This document shows positions 38,771-52,200 of a stretch of 64,000 bases of DNA, piece by piece. The DNA is from Megalopta genalis (lineage: Eukaryota; Arthropoda; Insecta; Hymenoptera; Halictidae). Where the stretch lies: NCBI RefSeq assembly GCF_051020955.1, contig NW_027476259.1, positions 248,001 to 312,000 on the forward strand, given 5' to 3'. The notes beneath the pieces are model-generated. The model saw nothing but the letters and a program-made list of their open reading frames with translations, did no database searches and was not told the origin of the DNA. A program made the position numbers and the translations under genes. Each line of letters opens with the position of its first letter. Position 1 is the stretch's first letter.

Positions 38771-39001
38771 GATTCAGCTTCAACAGCATGCGAAACAAAC
38801 GAGTTAGCTTCAAATCCATGCGAAACACATGATTTAGCATCAAATCAATGCTAAGTAGAAGGCTGATCTTCGAATCAATACGAAGCAAATGGTTTACCTT
38901 CAAATACTTGTGATATACATGATTTAGCTTCAACAGCATGCGAAACAAATGAGTTATCTTCAAATCCAAGCGAAACACATGATTTATCTTCAAATCAATG
39001 C

Positions 39002-39370
39002 GAAGTAGAAAGCTTAGCTTCAAAACCATGGGAATCAAATGGTTTAGCTTCAAATACTTGTGATATACATGATTTAGCTTCAACTGCATGCGAAACAAAC
39101 GAGTTAGCTTAAAATCCATTCGGAACACATGATTTAGCTTCAAATCAATGCGAAGTAGAAGGCTGATCTTCGAATCCATGCGAAGCAAATGGTTTAGCTT
39201 CAAATACTTTTGATACACTTGAGTTAGCTTCAACAGCATGCGAAACAAACGAGTTAGCTTCAAATCCTTGCGAAACACATGATTTAGCATCAAATCAATG
39301 CGAAGTGGAAGGCTTATCTTCGAATCCATGCGAAACGAATAGTTTAGTTTCAAATACTTGTGATATACAT
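39002..39370. repeat. 600-bp-spaced duplicate, copy 2
   Basis: This is the partner of 38,401-38,770, with private CCATTCGG and GATTCGGC substitutions. Confidence 0.78.
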
Positions 39371-40320
39371 GATTCGGCTTCAACTGCATGCGAAACAAAC
39401 GAGTTAGCTTTACATCCATGCAAAACACATGATTTAGATTAAAATCAATGCGAAGTAGAAGGCTTATCTTCGAATCCATGCGAAACAAATGGTTTAACTT
39501 CAAATACTTGTGATATACATGATTTAGCTACAACTGCATGCGAAACAAACGAGTTAGATTCAAATCCATGCGAAACACATGATTTAGCTTCAAATCAATG
39601 CGAAGAAGAAGGGTTATCTTCGAATCCATGCGAAACGAATAGTTTAGCTTCAAATACTTGTGATATTCATGATTCAGCTTCAACTGCATGCGAAACAAAC
39701 GAGTTAGCTTCAAATCCATGCGAAACACATGATTTAGCTTCAAATCAATGCGGAGTAGGTGGCTTATCTTCGATTCCATGCGATACAAATGGTTTAGCTT
39801 CAAATAATCGTGATATACATGATTTAGCTTCAACAGCATGCGAAACAAACGAGTTAGATTCAAATCCATGCGAAACACATGATTTAGCTTCAAATCAATG
39901 CGAAGAAGAAGGGTTATCTTCGAATCCATGCGAAACGAATAGTTTAGCTTCAAATACTTGTGATATTCATGATTCAGCTTCAACTGCATGCGAAACAAAC
40001 GAGTTAGCTTCAAATCCATGCGAAACACATGATTTAGCTTCAAATCAATGCGAAGTAGAAGGGTTATCTTCGAATCCATGCGAAACAAATGGTTTAGCTG
40101 CAAATATTTGTGATATACATGATTTATCTTCAACTGCATGCGAAACAAACGAGTTAACTTCAAATCCATGCGAAACACATGAGTTAGCTTCAAATCAATG
40201 CGAAGTGCAAGGCTTATCTTCGAATCCATGCGAAGCAAATGGTTTAGCTTCAAATACTTGTGATATAAATGATTTAGTTTCAACAGCATGCGAAACAAAC
40301 GAGTTAGATTCAAATCCATG

Positions 40321-40650
40321 CTAAACACATGCTTCAGCTTCAAATCAATGCGAGGTAGGAGGCTTATCTTCGTTATCCATGCGAAAGAAATGGTTTAGCT
40401 TCAAATACTTGTGATATACATGATTTAGCTTCAACAGCATGCGAAACAAACGTGCTAGCTTCAAGTCCAAGCGAATAACATGATTTATCATCAAGTCAAC
40501 GCGAAGTTGACGGCTTAGCTTCAAATACATGCGAAACGAATGATTTAGCTTCACATACTTGAGAATATAAGTGATATAGCTTCAAATGCAGGTGAAACAA
40601 ACGAGTTAGCTTCAAACCCATGCGAAACACATGATTTAGCATCTAATCAA
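40321..40650. repeat. Diverged 330-bp segment, copy 1
   Basis: This is the most diverged stretch in the window. It holds two 1-base insertions (CTTCGTTATCC; TTGAGAATATAAG) and unusual words such as AACGTGCTAGC, GCGAATAACATG, GTCAACGCGAAGTTGACGG and GCAGGTGAAAC. The 30-bp rhythm is still traceable. Exact relatives lie 1,712 and 4,414 bp downstream. Confidence 0.88.
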
Positions 40651-41852
40651 TGCGAAGTAGAAGGCTGATCTTCGAATCCATGCGAAGCAAATTGTTTAGC
40701 TTCAAATACTTGTGATACACTTGATTTAGCTTCAACAGCATGCGAAATAAACGAGTTAGCTTCAAAACCATGCGAAACATATGATTTAGATTAAAATCAA
40801 TGCGGAGTAGGTGGCTTATCTTCGATTCCATGCGATACAAATGGTTTAGCTTCAAATAATTGTGATATACATGATTTAGCTTCAACAGCATGCGAAACAA
40901 ACGAGTTAGATTCAAATCAATGCGAAACACATGATTCAGCTTCAACTGCATGCGAAACAAACGAGTTAGCTTCAAATCCATGCGAAACACATAATTTAGC
41001 TTCAAATCAATGCGACTTAGAAAGGTTATCTTCGAATCCATGCGAAACATATGATATAGCTACAAATACTTGTGATATACATGATTTAGCTTCAACAGCA
41101 TGCGAAACAAACGAGTTAGCTTCAAATCCATGCGAAACACATGATTTAGATTCAAATCAATGCGAATTAGAAGGGTTATCTTGGAATCCATGCGAAACGT
41201 ATGATATAGCTTCATATACTTGTGATATACATGATTTAGATTCAACAGCATGCGAAACAAACGAGTTAGCTTCAAATCCATGCGAAACACATGATTTAGC
41301 ATCAAATCAATGCGAAGTAGAAGGCTGATCTTCGAATCCATGCGAAGCAAATGGTTTAGCTTCAAATACTTGTGATATACATGATTTAGCTTCAACAGCA
41401 TGCGAAACAAACGAGTTAGCTTCAAAACCAAGCGAAACACATGATTTAGCCTCAAATCAATGCGAAGTAGAAGGCTTAGCTTCGAATAAATGCGAAACAA
41501 ATGGTTTAGCTTCAAATACTTGTGATATATATGATTTAGCTTCAACAGCATGCGAAACAAACGAGTTAGCTTCAAATCCATGCGAAACACATGATTTAGC
41601 TTCAAATCAATGCGAAGTAGGAGGCTTATCTTCGAATCCATGCGAAGCAAATTGTTTAGCTTCGAATACTTGTGATACACTTGATTTAGCTTCAACAGCA
41701 TGCGAAATAAACGAGTTAGCTTCAAAACCATGCGAAACACATGATTTAGCTTCAAATCTATGCGGAGTAGGTGGCTTATCTTCGATTCCATGCTATACAA
41801 ATGGTTTATCTTCAAATAATTGTGATATACATGATTTAGCTTCAACAGCATG

Positions 41853-43410
41853 CGAAACAAACGAGTTAACTTCAAATCCATGCGAAACACATGAGTTAGC
41901 TTCAAATCAATGCGAAGTGCAAGGCTTATCTTCGAATCCATGCGAAGCAAATGGTTTAGCTTCAAATACTTGTGATATAAATGATTTAGTTTCAACAGCA
42001 TGCGAAACAAACGAGTTAGATTCAAATCCATGCTAAACACATGCTTCAGCTTCAAATCAATGCGAGGTAGGAGGCTTATCTTCGTTATCCATGCGAAAGA
42101 AATGGTTTAGCTTCAAATACTTGTGATATACATGATTTAGCTTCAACAGCATGCGAAACAAACGTGCTAGCTTCAAGTCCAAGCGAATAACATGATTTAT
42201 CATCAAGTCAACGCGAAGTTGACGGCTTAGCTTCAAATACATGCGAAACGAATGATTTAGCTTCACATACTTGAGAATATAAGTGATATAGCTTCAAATG
42301 CAGGTGAAACAAACGAGTTAGCTTCAAACCCATGCGAAACACATGATTTAGCATCTAATCAATGCGAAGTAGAAGGCTGATCTTCGAATCCATGCGAAGC
42401 AAATTGTTTAGCTTCAAATACTTGTGATACACTTGATTTAGCTTCAACAGCATGCGAAATAAACGAGTTAGCTTCAAAACCATGCGAAACACATGATTTA
42501 GCTTCAAATCTATGCGGAGTAGGTGGCTTATCTTCGATTCCATGCGATACAAATGGTTTAGCTTCAAATAATTGTGATATACATGATTTAGCTTCAACAG
42601 CATGCGAAACAAACGAGTTAGATTCAAATCCATGCGAAACACATGATTTAGCTTCAAATCAATGCGAAGAAGAAGGGTTATCTTCGAATCCATGCGAAAC
42701 GAATAGTTTAGCTTCAAATACTTGTGATATTCATGATTCAGCTTCAACTGCATGCGAAACAAACGAGTTAGCTTCAAATCCATGCGAAACACATGACTTA
42801 GCTTCAAATCAATGCGAATTAGAAAGGTTATCTTCGAATCCATGCGAAACATATGATATAGCTACAAATACTTGTGATATACATGATTCAGCTTCAACAG
42901 CATGCGAAACAAACGAGTTAGCTTCAAATTCATGCGAAACACATGATTTAGCCTCAAATCAATGCGAAGTAGAAGGCTTAGCTTCTAATTAATGCGAAAC
43001 AAATGGTTTAGCTTCAAGTACTTGTGATATACATGATTCAGCTTCAACTGCATGCAAAACAAACGAGTTAGCTTCAAATCCATGCGAAACATATGATTTA
43101 GATTAAAATCAATGCGAAGTAGAAGGCTTATCTTCGAATAAATGCGAAACAAATGATATAGCTTCAAATACTTGTGATATACATGATTTAGTTCCAACAG
43201 CATGCGAAACAAACGAGTTAGCTTCAAATCCATGCGAAACACATGATTTATCTTCAAATCAATGCGAAGTAGAAGGCTTATCTTCGAAACCATGCGAAAC
43301 AAATGGATTAGCTTCATATACTTGTGATATACATGATTTAGCTTCAACAGCATGCGAAATAAACGAGTTAGATTCAAACCCATGCGAAACACATGATTTA
43401 GCTTCAAATC
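41853..43410. repeat. 1.56-kb duplicate, copy 1
   Basis: It matches 44,555-46,112 at an offset of 2,702 bp, including the diverged segment and the CTAATTAATGC and GCATGCAAAAC variants. The match ends abruptly where monomer E changes type. Confidence 0.84.
42033..42362. repeat. Diverged 330-bp segment, copy 2
   Basis: I found it identical or nearly identical to 40,321-40,650 at every diagnostic word checked, including both 1-base insertions. Its spread therefore postdates its divergence from ordinary pentamers. Confidence 0.88.
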
Positions 43411-44554
43411 AATGCGAAGAAGAAGGGTTATCTTCGAATCCATGCGAAACGAATAGTTTAGCTTCAAATACTTGTGATATTCATGATTCAGCTTCAACTG
43501 CATGCGAAACAAACGAGTTAGCTTCAAATCCATGCGAAACACATGATTTAGCTTCAAATCAATGCGAATTAGAAAGGTTATCTTCGAATCCATGCGAAAC
43601 ATATGATATAGCTACAAATACTTGTGATATACATGATTCAGCTTCAACAGCATGCGAAACAAACGAGTTAGCTTCAAATCCATGCGAAACACATGATTTA
43701 GCCTCAAATCAATGCGAAGAAGAAGGGTTATCTTCGAATCCATGCGAAACGAATAGTTTAGCTTCAAATACTTGTGATATTCATGATTCAGCTTCAACTG
43801 CATGCGAAACAAACGAGTTAGCTTCAAATCCATGCGAAACACATAATTTATCTTCAAATCAATGCGAAGTAGAAGGCTTATCTTCGAATAAATGCGAAAC
43901 AAATGGTTTAGCTTCAAATACTTGTGATATATATGATTTAGCTTCAACAGCATGCGAAACAAACGAGTTAGCTTCAAATCCATGCGAAACACATGATTTA
44001 GCTTCAAATCAATGCGAAGTAGGAGGCTTATCTTCGAATCCATGCGAAGCAAATTGTTTAGCTTCAAATACTTGTGATACACTTGATTTAGCTTCAACAG
44101 CATGCGAAATAAACGAGTTAGCTTCAAAACCATGCGAAACACATGATTTAGCTTCAAATCTATGCGGAGTAGGTGGCTTATCTTCGATTCCATGCTATAC
44201 AAATGGTTTAGCTTCAAATAATTGTGATATACATGATTTAGCTTCAACAGCATGCGAAACAAACGAGTTAGATTCAAATCCATGCGAAACACATGATTTA
44301 GCTTCAAATCAATGCGAAGAAGAAGGGTTATCTTCGAATCCATGCGAAACAAATAGTTTAGCTTCAAATACTTGTGATATTCATGATTCAGCTTCAACTG
44401 CATGCGAAACAAACGAGTTAGCTTCAAATCCATGCGAAACACATGATTTAGCTTCAAATCAATGCGAAGTAGAAGGGTTATCTTCGAATCCATGCGAAAC
44501 AAATGGTTTAGCTGCAAATATTTGTGATATACATGATTTAGCTTCAACTGCATG

Positions 44555-46112
44555 CGAAACAAACGAGTTAACTTCAAATCCATGCGAAACACATGAGTTA
44601 GCTTCAAATCAATGCGAAGTGCAAGGCTTATCTTCGAATCCATGCGAAGCAAATGGTTTAGCTTCAAATACTTGTGATATAAATGATTTAGTTTCAACAG
44701 CATGCGAAACAAACGAGTTAGATTCAAATCCATGCTAAACACATGCTTCAGCTTCAAATCAATGCGAGGTAGGAGGCTTATCTTCGTTATCCATGCGAAA
44801 GAAATGGTTTAGCTTCAAATACTTGTGATATACATGATTTAGCTTCAACAGCATGCGAAACAAACGTGCTAGCTGCAAGTCCAAGCGAATAACATGATTT
44901 ATCATCAAGTCAACGCGAAGTTGACGGCTTAGCTTCAAATACATGCGAAACGAATGATTTAGCTTCACATACTTGAGAATATAAGTGATATAGCTTCAAA
45001 TGCAGGTGAAACAAACGAGTTAGCTTCAAACCCATGCGAAACACATGATTTAGCATCTAATCAATGCGAAGTAGAAGGCTGATCTTCGAATCCATGCGAA
45101 GCAAATTGTTTAGCTTCAAATACTTGTGATACACTTGATTTAGCTTCAACAGCATGCGAAATAAACGAGTTAGCTTCAAAACCATGCGAAACACATGATT
45201 TAGCTTCAAATCTATGCGGAGTAGGTGGCTTATCTTCGATTCCATGCGATACAAATGGTTTAGCTTCAAATAATTGTGATATACATGATTTAGCTTCAAC
45301 AGCATGCGAAACAAACGAGTTAGATTCAAATCCATGCGAAACACATGATTTAGCTTCAAATCAATGCGAAGAAGAAGGGTTATCTTCGAATCCATGCGAA
45401 ACGAATAGTTTAGCTTCAAATACTTGTGATATTCATGATTCAGCTTCAACTGCATGCGAAACAAACGAGTTAGCTTCAAATCCATGCGAAACACATGACT
45501 TAGCTTCAAATCAATGCGAATTAGAAAGGTTATCTTCGAATCCATGCGAAACATATGATATAGCTACAAATACTTGTGATATACATGATTCAGCTTCAAC
45601 AGCATGCGAAACAAACGAGTTAGCTTCAAATTCATGCGAAACACATGATTTAGCCTCAAATCAATGCGAAGTAGAAGGCTTAGCTTCTAATTAATGCGAA
45701 ACAAATGGTTTAGCTTCAAGTACTTGTGATATACATGATTCAGCTTCAACTGCATGCAAAACAAACGAGTTAGCTTCATATCCATGCGAAACATATGATT
45801 TAGATTAAAATCAATGCGAAGTAGAAGGCTTATCTTCGAATAAATGCGAAACAAATGATATAGCTTCAAATACTTGTGATATACATGATTTAGTTCCAGC
45901 AGCATGCGAAACAAACGAGTTATCTTCAAATCCATGCGAAACACATGATTTATCTTCAAATCAATGCGAAGTAGAAGGCTTATCTTCGAAACCATGCGAA
46001 ACAAATGGATTAGCTTCATATACTTGTGATATACATGATTTAGCTTCAGCAGCATGCGAAATAAACGAGTTAGATTCAAACCCATGCGAAACACATGATT
46101 TAGCTTCAAATC
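44555..46112. repeat. 1.56-kb duplicate, copy 2
   Basis: This is the partner of 41,853-43,410. Private differences include GCTTCATATCC near 45,776, CCAGCAGCATG near 45,897 and GAGTTATCTTC near 45,919. Confidence 0.84.
44735..45064. repeat. Diverged 330-bp segment, copy 3
   Basis: This is the third copy. It differs by GCTAGCTGCAAG near 44,873 where the others have GCTAGCTTCAAG. The segment is confined to 40.3-45.1 kb of this window. Confidence 0.88.
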
Positions 46113-47608
46113 TATGCGGAGTAGGTGGCTTATCTTCGATTCCATGCGATACAAATGGTTTAGCTTCAAATAATTGTGATATACATGATTTAGCTTCAAC
46201 AGCATGCGAAACAAACGAGTTGGATTCAAATCCATGCGAAACACATGATTTAGCTTCAAATCAATGCGAAGAAGAAGGGTTATCTTCGAATCCATGCGAA
46301 ACGAATAGTTTAGCTTCAAATACTTGTGATATTCATGATTCAGCTTCAACTGCATGCGAAACAAACGAGTTAGCTTCAAATCCATGCGAAACACATGATT
46401 TAGCTTCAAATCAATGCGAATTAGAAAGGTTATCTTCGAATCCATGCGAAACATATGATATAGCTACAAATACTTGTGATATACATGATTCAGCTTCAAC
46501 AGCATGCGAAACAAACGAGTTAGCTTCAAATCCATGCGAAACACATGATTTAGCCTCAAATCAATGCGAAGAAGAAGGGTTATCTTCGAATCCATGCGAA
46601 ACGAATAGTTTAGCTTCAAATACTTGTGATATTCATGATTCAGCTTCAACTGCATGCGAAACAAACGAGTTAGCTTCAAATCCATGCGAAACACATGATT
46701 TAGCTTCAAATCAATGCGAATTAGAAAGGTTATCTTCGAATCCATGCGAAACATATGATATAGCTACAAATACTTGTGATATACATGATTTAGCTTCAAC
46801 AGCATGCGAAACAAACGAGTTAGCTTCAAATCCATGCGAAACACATGATTTAGATTCACATCAATGCGAATTAGAAGGGTTATCTTGGAATCCATGCGAA
46901 ACGTATGATATAGCTTCATATACTTGTGATATACACGATTTAGATTCAACAGCATGCGAAACAAACGAGTTAGCTTCAAATCCATACGAAACACATGATT
47001 TAGCATCAAATCAATGCGAAGTAGAAGGCTGATCTTCGAATCCATGCGAAGCAAATGGTTTAGCTTCAAATACTTGTGATATACATGATTTAGCTTCAAC
47101 AACATGCGAAACAAATGAGTTATATTCAAATCCAAGCGAAACACATGATTTATCTTCAAATCTATGCGAATTAGGAGGGTTATCTTGGAATCCATGCGAA
47201 ACGTATGATATAGCTTCAAATACTTGTGATATACATGATTTAGCTTCAACAGCATGCGAAACAAACGAGTTAGCTTCAAATCCATGCGAAACACATGATT
47301 TAGCTTTAAATCAATGCGAAGTAGGAGGCTTATCTTCGAATCCATGCGAAGCAAATTGTTTAGCCTCGAATACTTGTGATACACTTGATTTAGCTTCAAC
47401 AGCATGCGAAATAAACGAGTTAGCTTCAAAACCATGCGAAACACATGATTTAGCTTCAAATCTATTCGGAGTAGGTGGCTTATCTTCGATTCCATGCGAT
47501 ACAAATGGTTTAGCTTCAAATAATTGTGATATACATGATTTAGCTTCAACAGCATGCGAAACAAACGAGTTAGATTCAAATCCATGCGAAACACATGATT
47601 TAGCTTCA

Positions 47609-48058
47609 AATCAATGCGAAGTAGGAGGCTTATCTTCGAATCCATGCGAAGCAAATGGTTTAGCTTCAAATACTTTTGATACACTTGAGTTAGCTTCAAC
47701 AGCATGCGAAACAAACGAGTTAGCTTCAAATCCTTGCGAAACACATGATTTAGCATCAAATCAATGCGAAGTGGAAGGCTTATCTTCGAATCCATGCGAA
47801 ACGAATAGTTTAGCTTCAAATACTTGTGATATACATGATTCAGCTTCAACTGCATGCGAAACAAACGAGTTAGCTTTAAATCCATGCGAAACACATGATT
47901 TAGCATCAAATCAATGCGAAGTAGAAGGCTGATCTTCGAATCCATGCGAAGCGAATGGTTTAGCTTCAAATACTTGTGATATACATGATTTAGCTTCAAC
48001 AGCATGCGAAACAGACGAGTTAGCATGAAATCCATGCGAAACAACTGATTTAGCTTCA
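47609..48058. repeat. 450-bp unit 'b', outlying copy
   Basis: Three pentamers begin with a GAAGTAGGAGGC E monomer and contain GATACACTTGAG and GCTTTAAATCC. It is the upstream relative of the 450-bp units at 52,801, 53,851 and 55,501, with GGCTTATC where those have GGCTGATC. Confidence 0.82.
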
Positions 48059-48598
48059 AATCAATGCGAAGTAGGAGGCTGATCTTCGAATCCATGCGAA
48101 GCAAATGGTTTAGCTTCAAATACTTTTGATACACTTGAGTTAGCTTCAACAGCATGCGAAACAAACGAGTTAGCTTCAAATCCTTGCGAAACACATGATT
48201 TAGCATCAAATCAATGCGAAGTGGAAGGCTTATCTTCGAATCCATGCGAAACGAATAGTTTAGCTTCAAATACTTGTGATATACATGATTCAGCTTCAAC
48301 TGCATGCGAAACAAACGAGTTAGCTTCAAATCCATGCGAAACACATGATTTAGATTCAAATCAATGCGATTTAGAAGAGTTATCTTGGAATCCATGCGAA
48401 ACGTATGATATAGCTTCAAATACTTGTGATATACATGATTTAGCTTCAACAGCATGCGAAACAAACGAGTTAGCTTCAAATCCATGCGAAACACATGATT
48501 TAGCATCAAATCAATGCGAAGTAGGAGGCTGATCTTCGAATCCATGCGAAGCGAATGGTTTAGCTTCAAATACTTGTGATATACATGATTTAGCTGCA
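48059..48598. repeat. 600-bp unit 'a', outlying copy (partial)
   Basis: It is the upstream relative of the 600-bp units at 52,201 and onward. It has the same order GAAGTGGAAGGC, GAATAGTTTAGC, GATTCAGC, GATTTAGATTC and GATTTAGAAGAG. Near 48,600 it changes into the block shared with 56.6 kb. Confidence 0.82.
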
Positions 48599-48599
48599 A

Positions 48600-49870
48600 C
48601 AGCATGCGAAACAAACGAGTTAGCTTCAAATCCTTGCGAAACACATGATTTAGCATCAAATCAATGCGAAGTGGAAGGCTTATCTTCGAATCCATGCGTG
48701 ACAAATGGTTTAGTTTCAAATACTTGTGATATACATGATTTAGCTTCAAACCAATGCGAATTAGAAGGGTTGTCTTGGAATCCATGCGAAACGTATGATA
48801 TAGCTTCAAATACTTGTGCTATACATGATTTAGCTTCAACAGCATGCGAAAAAAACGAGTTAGCTTCAAAACCTAGCGAAACACATGATTTAGCCTCAAA
48901 TCAATGCGAAGTAGAAGGCTTAGCTTTCGAATAAATGCGAAACAAATGGTTTAGCTTCAAATACTTGTGATATATATGATTTAGCTTCAACAGCATGCGA
49001 AACAAACGAGTTAGCTTCAAATCCATGCGAAACACATGATTTAGCTTCAAATCAATGCGAATTAGAAGGGTTATCTTGGCATCCATGCGAAACGTATTAT
49101 ATAGCTTCAAATACTTGTGATATACATGATTTAGCTACAATAGCATGCGAAACAAACGAGTTAGCTTCAAATCCATGCGAAACACATGATTTAGCATCAA
49201 ATCAATGCGAAGTAGAAGGCTGATCTTCGAATCCATGCGAAGCAAATGGTTTAGCTTCAAATACTTGTGATATACATGATTTAGCTTCAACAGCATGCGA
49301 AACAAATGAGTTATCTTCAAATCCATGCGAAACAACTGATTTAGCTTCAATCAATGCGAAGTAGGAGGCTGATCTTCGAATCCATGCGAAGCAAATGGTT
49401 TAGCTTCAAATACTTTTGATACACTTGAGTTAGCTTCAACAGCATGCGAAACAAACGAGTTAGCATGAAATCCATGCGAAACACATGATTTAGCATCAAA
49501 TCAATGCGAAGTGGGAGGCTTATCTTCGAATCCATGCGAAACGAATAGTTTAGCTTCTAATACTTGTGATATACATGATTCAGCTGCAACTGCATGCGAA
49601 ACAAACGAGTTAGCTTGAAATCCATGCGAAACACATGGTTTAGATTAAAATCAATGCGAAGTAGAAGGCTTATCTTCGAATCCATGCGAAACGTATGATA
49701 TAGCTTCAAATACTTGTGATATACGTGATTTAGCTTCAACAGCATGCGAAAAAAACGAGTTAGCTTCAAAACCTAGCGAAACACATGATTTAGCCTCAAA
49801 TCAATGCGAAGTAGAAGGCTTAGCTTTCGAATAAATGCGAAACAAATGGTTTAGCTTCAAATACTTGTGA
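48600..49870. repeat. 1.27-kb bracketing block, left copy
   Basis: It matches 56,642-57,912 at an offset of 8,042 bp. The match includes two extra-T insertions (GCTTTCGAATAAATG) and one 1-base deletion (GCTTCAATCAATG). Rare words TTGGCATCC, CGTATTATATAGC and CACATGGTTTAG are shared. The copies part at GATATACATG here against GATATATATG there. Confidence 0.88.
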
Positions 49871-50310
49871 TATACATGATTTAGCTTCAACAGCATGCGA
49901 AACAAACGAGTTAGCTTCAAATCCATGCGAAACACATGATTTAGCATCAAATCAATGCTAAGTAGAAGGCTGATCTTCGAATCCATGCGTAACAAATGGT
50001 TTAGCTTCAAATACTTGTGATATACATGATTTAGCTTCAACACCATGCGAAACAATCGAGTTAGCTTCAAATCCATGCGAAACACATGATTTAGCTTCAA
50101 ATCAATGCGAATTAGAAGGGTTGTCTTGGAATCACTGCGAAACGTATGACATAGCTTCAAATACTTGTGATATACATGATTTAGCTTCAACAGCATGCGA
50201 AAAAAACGAGTTAGCTTCAAAACCAAGCGAAACACATGATTTAGCATCAAATCAATGCTAAGTAGAAGGCTGATCTTCGAATCCATGCGTAACAAATGGT
50301 TTAGTTTCAA
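49861..50310. repeat. 450-bp tandem repeat, copy 1
   Basis: Three pentamers are repeated at 50,311-50,760, sharing AACAATCGAG, GGAATCACTGCG and TGCTAAGTAG. Differences include CACCATGCG against CATCATGCG and GTATGACATAG against GTATGATATAG. Confidence 0.83.
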
Positions 50311-50760
50311 ATACTTGTGATATACATGATTTAGCTTCAACAGCATGCGAAACAAACGAGTTAGCTTCAAATCCATGCGAAACACATGATTTAGCATCAA
50401 ATCAATGCTAAGTAGAAGGCTGATCTTCGAATCCATGCGTAACAAATGGTTTAGCTTCAAATACTTGTGATATACATGATTTAGCTTCAACATCATGCGA
50501 AACAATCGAGTTAGCTTCAAATCCATGCGAAACACATGATTTAGCTTCAAATCAATGCGAATTAGAAGGGTTGTCTTGGAATCACTGCGAAACGTATGAT
50601 ATAGCTTCAAATACTTGTGATATACATGATTTAGCTTCAACAGCATGCGAAAAAAACGAGTTAGCTTCAAAACCAAGCGAAACACATGATTTAGCATCAA
50701 ATCAATGCTAAGTAGAAGGCTGATCTTCGAATCCATGCGTAACAAATGGTTTAGTTTCAA
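50311..50760. repeat. 450-bp tandem repeat, copy 2
   Basis: This is the adjacent copy, and similarity continues to about 50,940. TGCTAAGTAG puts TAA in the + frame at each E monomer here. Confidence 0.83.
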
Positions 50761-50940
50761 ATACTTGTGATATACATGATTTAGCTTCAACAGCATGCGA
50801 AACAAACGAGTTAGCTTCAAATCCATGCGAAACACATGATTTAGCATCAAATCAATGCTAAGTAGAAGGCTGATCTTCAAATCCATGCGTAACAAATGGT
50901 TTAGCTTCAAATACTTGTGATATACATGATTTAGCTTCAA

Positions 50941-52200
50941 CAGCATGCGAAAAAAACGAGTTAGCTTCAAAACCAAGCGAAACACATGATTTAGCATCAA
51001 ATCAATGCTAAGTAGAAGGCTGATCTTCGAATCCATGCGTAACAAATGGTTTAGCTTCAAATACTTGTGATATATATGATTTAGCTTCAATAGCATGCGA
51101 AACAAACGAGTTAGCTTCAAATCCATGCGAAACACATGATTTAGCATCAAATCAATGCTACGTAGAAGGCTGATCTTCGAATCCATGCGTAACAAATGGT
51201 TTAGTTTCAAATACGTGTGATATACATGATTTAGCTTCAACACCATGCGAAACAATCGAGTTAGCTTCAAATCCATGCGAAACACATGATTTAGCTTCAA
51301 ACCAATGCGAATTAGAAGGGTTGTCTTGGAATCCATGCGAAACGTATGATATAGCTTCAAATACTTGTGATATACATGATTTAGCTTCAACAGCATGCGA
51401 AAAAAACGAGTTAGCTTCAAAACCTAGCGAAACACATGATTTAGCCTCAAATCAATGCGAAGTAGAAGGCTTAGCTTTCGAATAAATGCGAAACAAATGG
51501 TTTAGCTTCAAATACTTGTGATATATATGATTTAGCTTCAACAGCATGCGAAACAAACGAGTTAGCTTCAAATCCATACGAAACACATGATTTAGCTTCA
51601 AACCAATGCGAAGTAGGAGGCTTATCTTCGATCCCATGCGATATAAATGGTTTAGCTTAAAATACTTGTGATATTCATGATTTAGCTTCAACAGCATGCG
51701 AAACAAACGAGTTAGCTTCAAATCCATGCGAAACACATGATTTAGCATCAAATCAATGCGAAGTAGAAGGCTGATCTTCGAATCCATGCGTAACAAATGG
51801 TTTAGCTGCAAATACTTGTGATATACATGATTTAGCTTCAACAGCATGCGAAACAAACGAGTTAGCTTCAAATCCATGCGAAACACATGATTTAGATTCA
51901 AATCAATGCGAATTAGTAGAGTTATCTTGGAATCCATGCGAAACGTATGATATAGCTTCAAATACTTGTGATATACATGATTCAGCTTCAACAGCATGCG
52001 AAACAAACGAGTTAGCTTCAAATCCATGCGAAACACATGATTTAGCATCAAATCAATGCGAAGTAGAAGGCTGATCTTCGAATCCATGCGAAGCGAATGG
52101 TTTAGCATCAAATACTTGTGATATACATGATTTAGCTTCAACAGCATGCGAAACAGACGAGTTAGCATGAAATCCATGCGAAACAACTGATTTAGCTTCA
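50941..52200. repeat. Linking pentamers before the a/b array
   Basis: Ordinary pentamers include TGCTACGTAG near 51,157, a third GCTTTCGAATAAATG insertion near 51,476, and GATTAGTAGAG-type E monomers near 51,911. I see nothing other than repeat units. Confidence 0.8.

Larger units (their letters stand above)
36129..39527. repeat. Array domain 3: transitional mosaic
   Basis: Here variants of the left half (GATTAAAATC, GCGGAACACATG) meet variants of the right half (GATACACTTGAG, GAAGTGGAAGGC). Near 37,740 an E monomer is followed directly by C, so A and B are missing. No long module dominates, and nothing outside the 30-bp pattern is visible. Confidence 0.78.
39528..47608. repeat. Array domain 4: GAAGAAGAAGGG / GATTCAGC variants
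   Basis: Diagnostic monomers here are E variants GAAGAAGAAGGG and GAATTAGAAAGG, an A variant ATATGATATAGCTACAAAT, and B variants GATATTCATGATTCAGC and AATAATTGTG. These are absent or rare before 39.5 kb. The domain has super-repeats of 1,712 and 2,702 bp. Confidence 0.83.
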
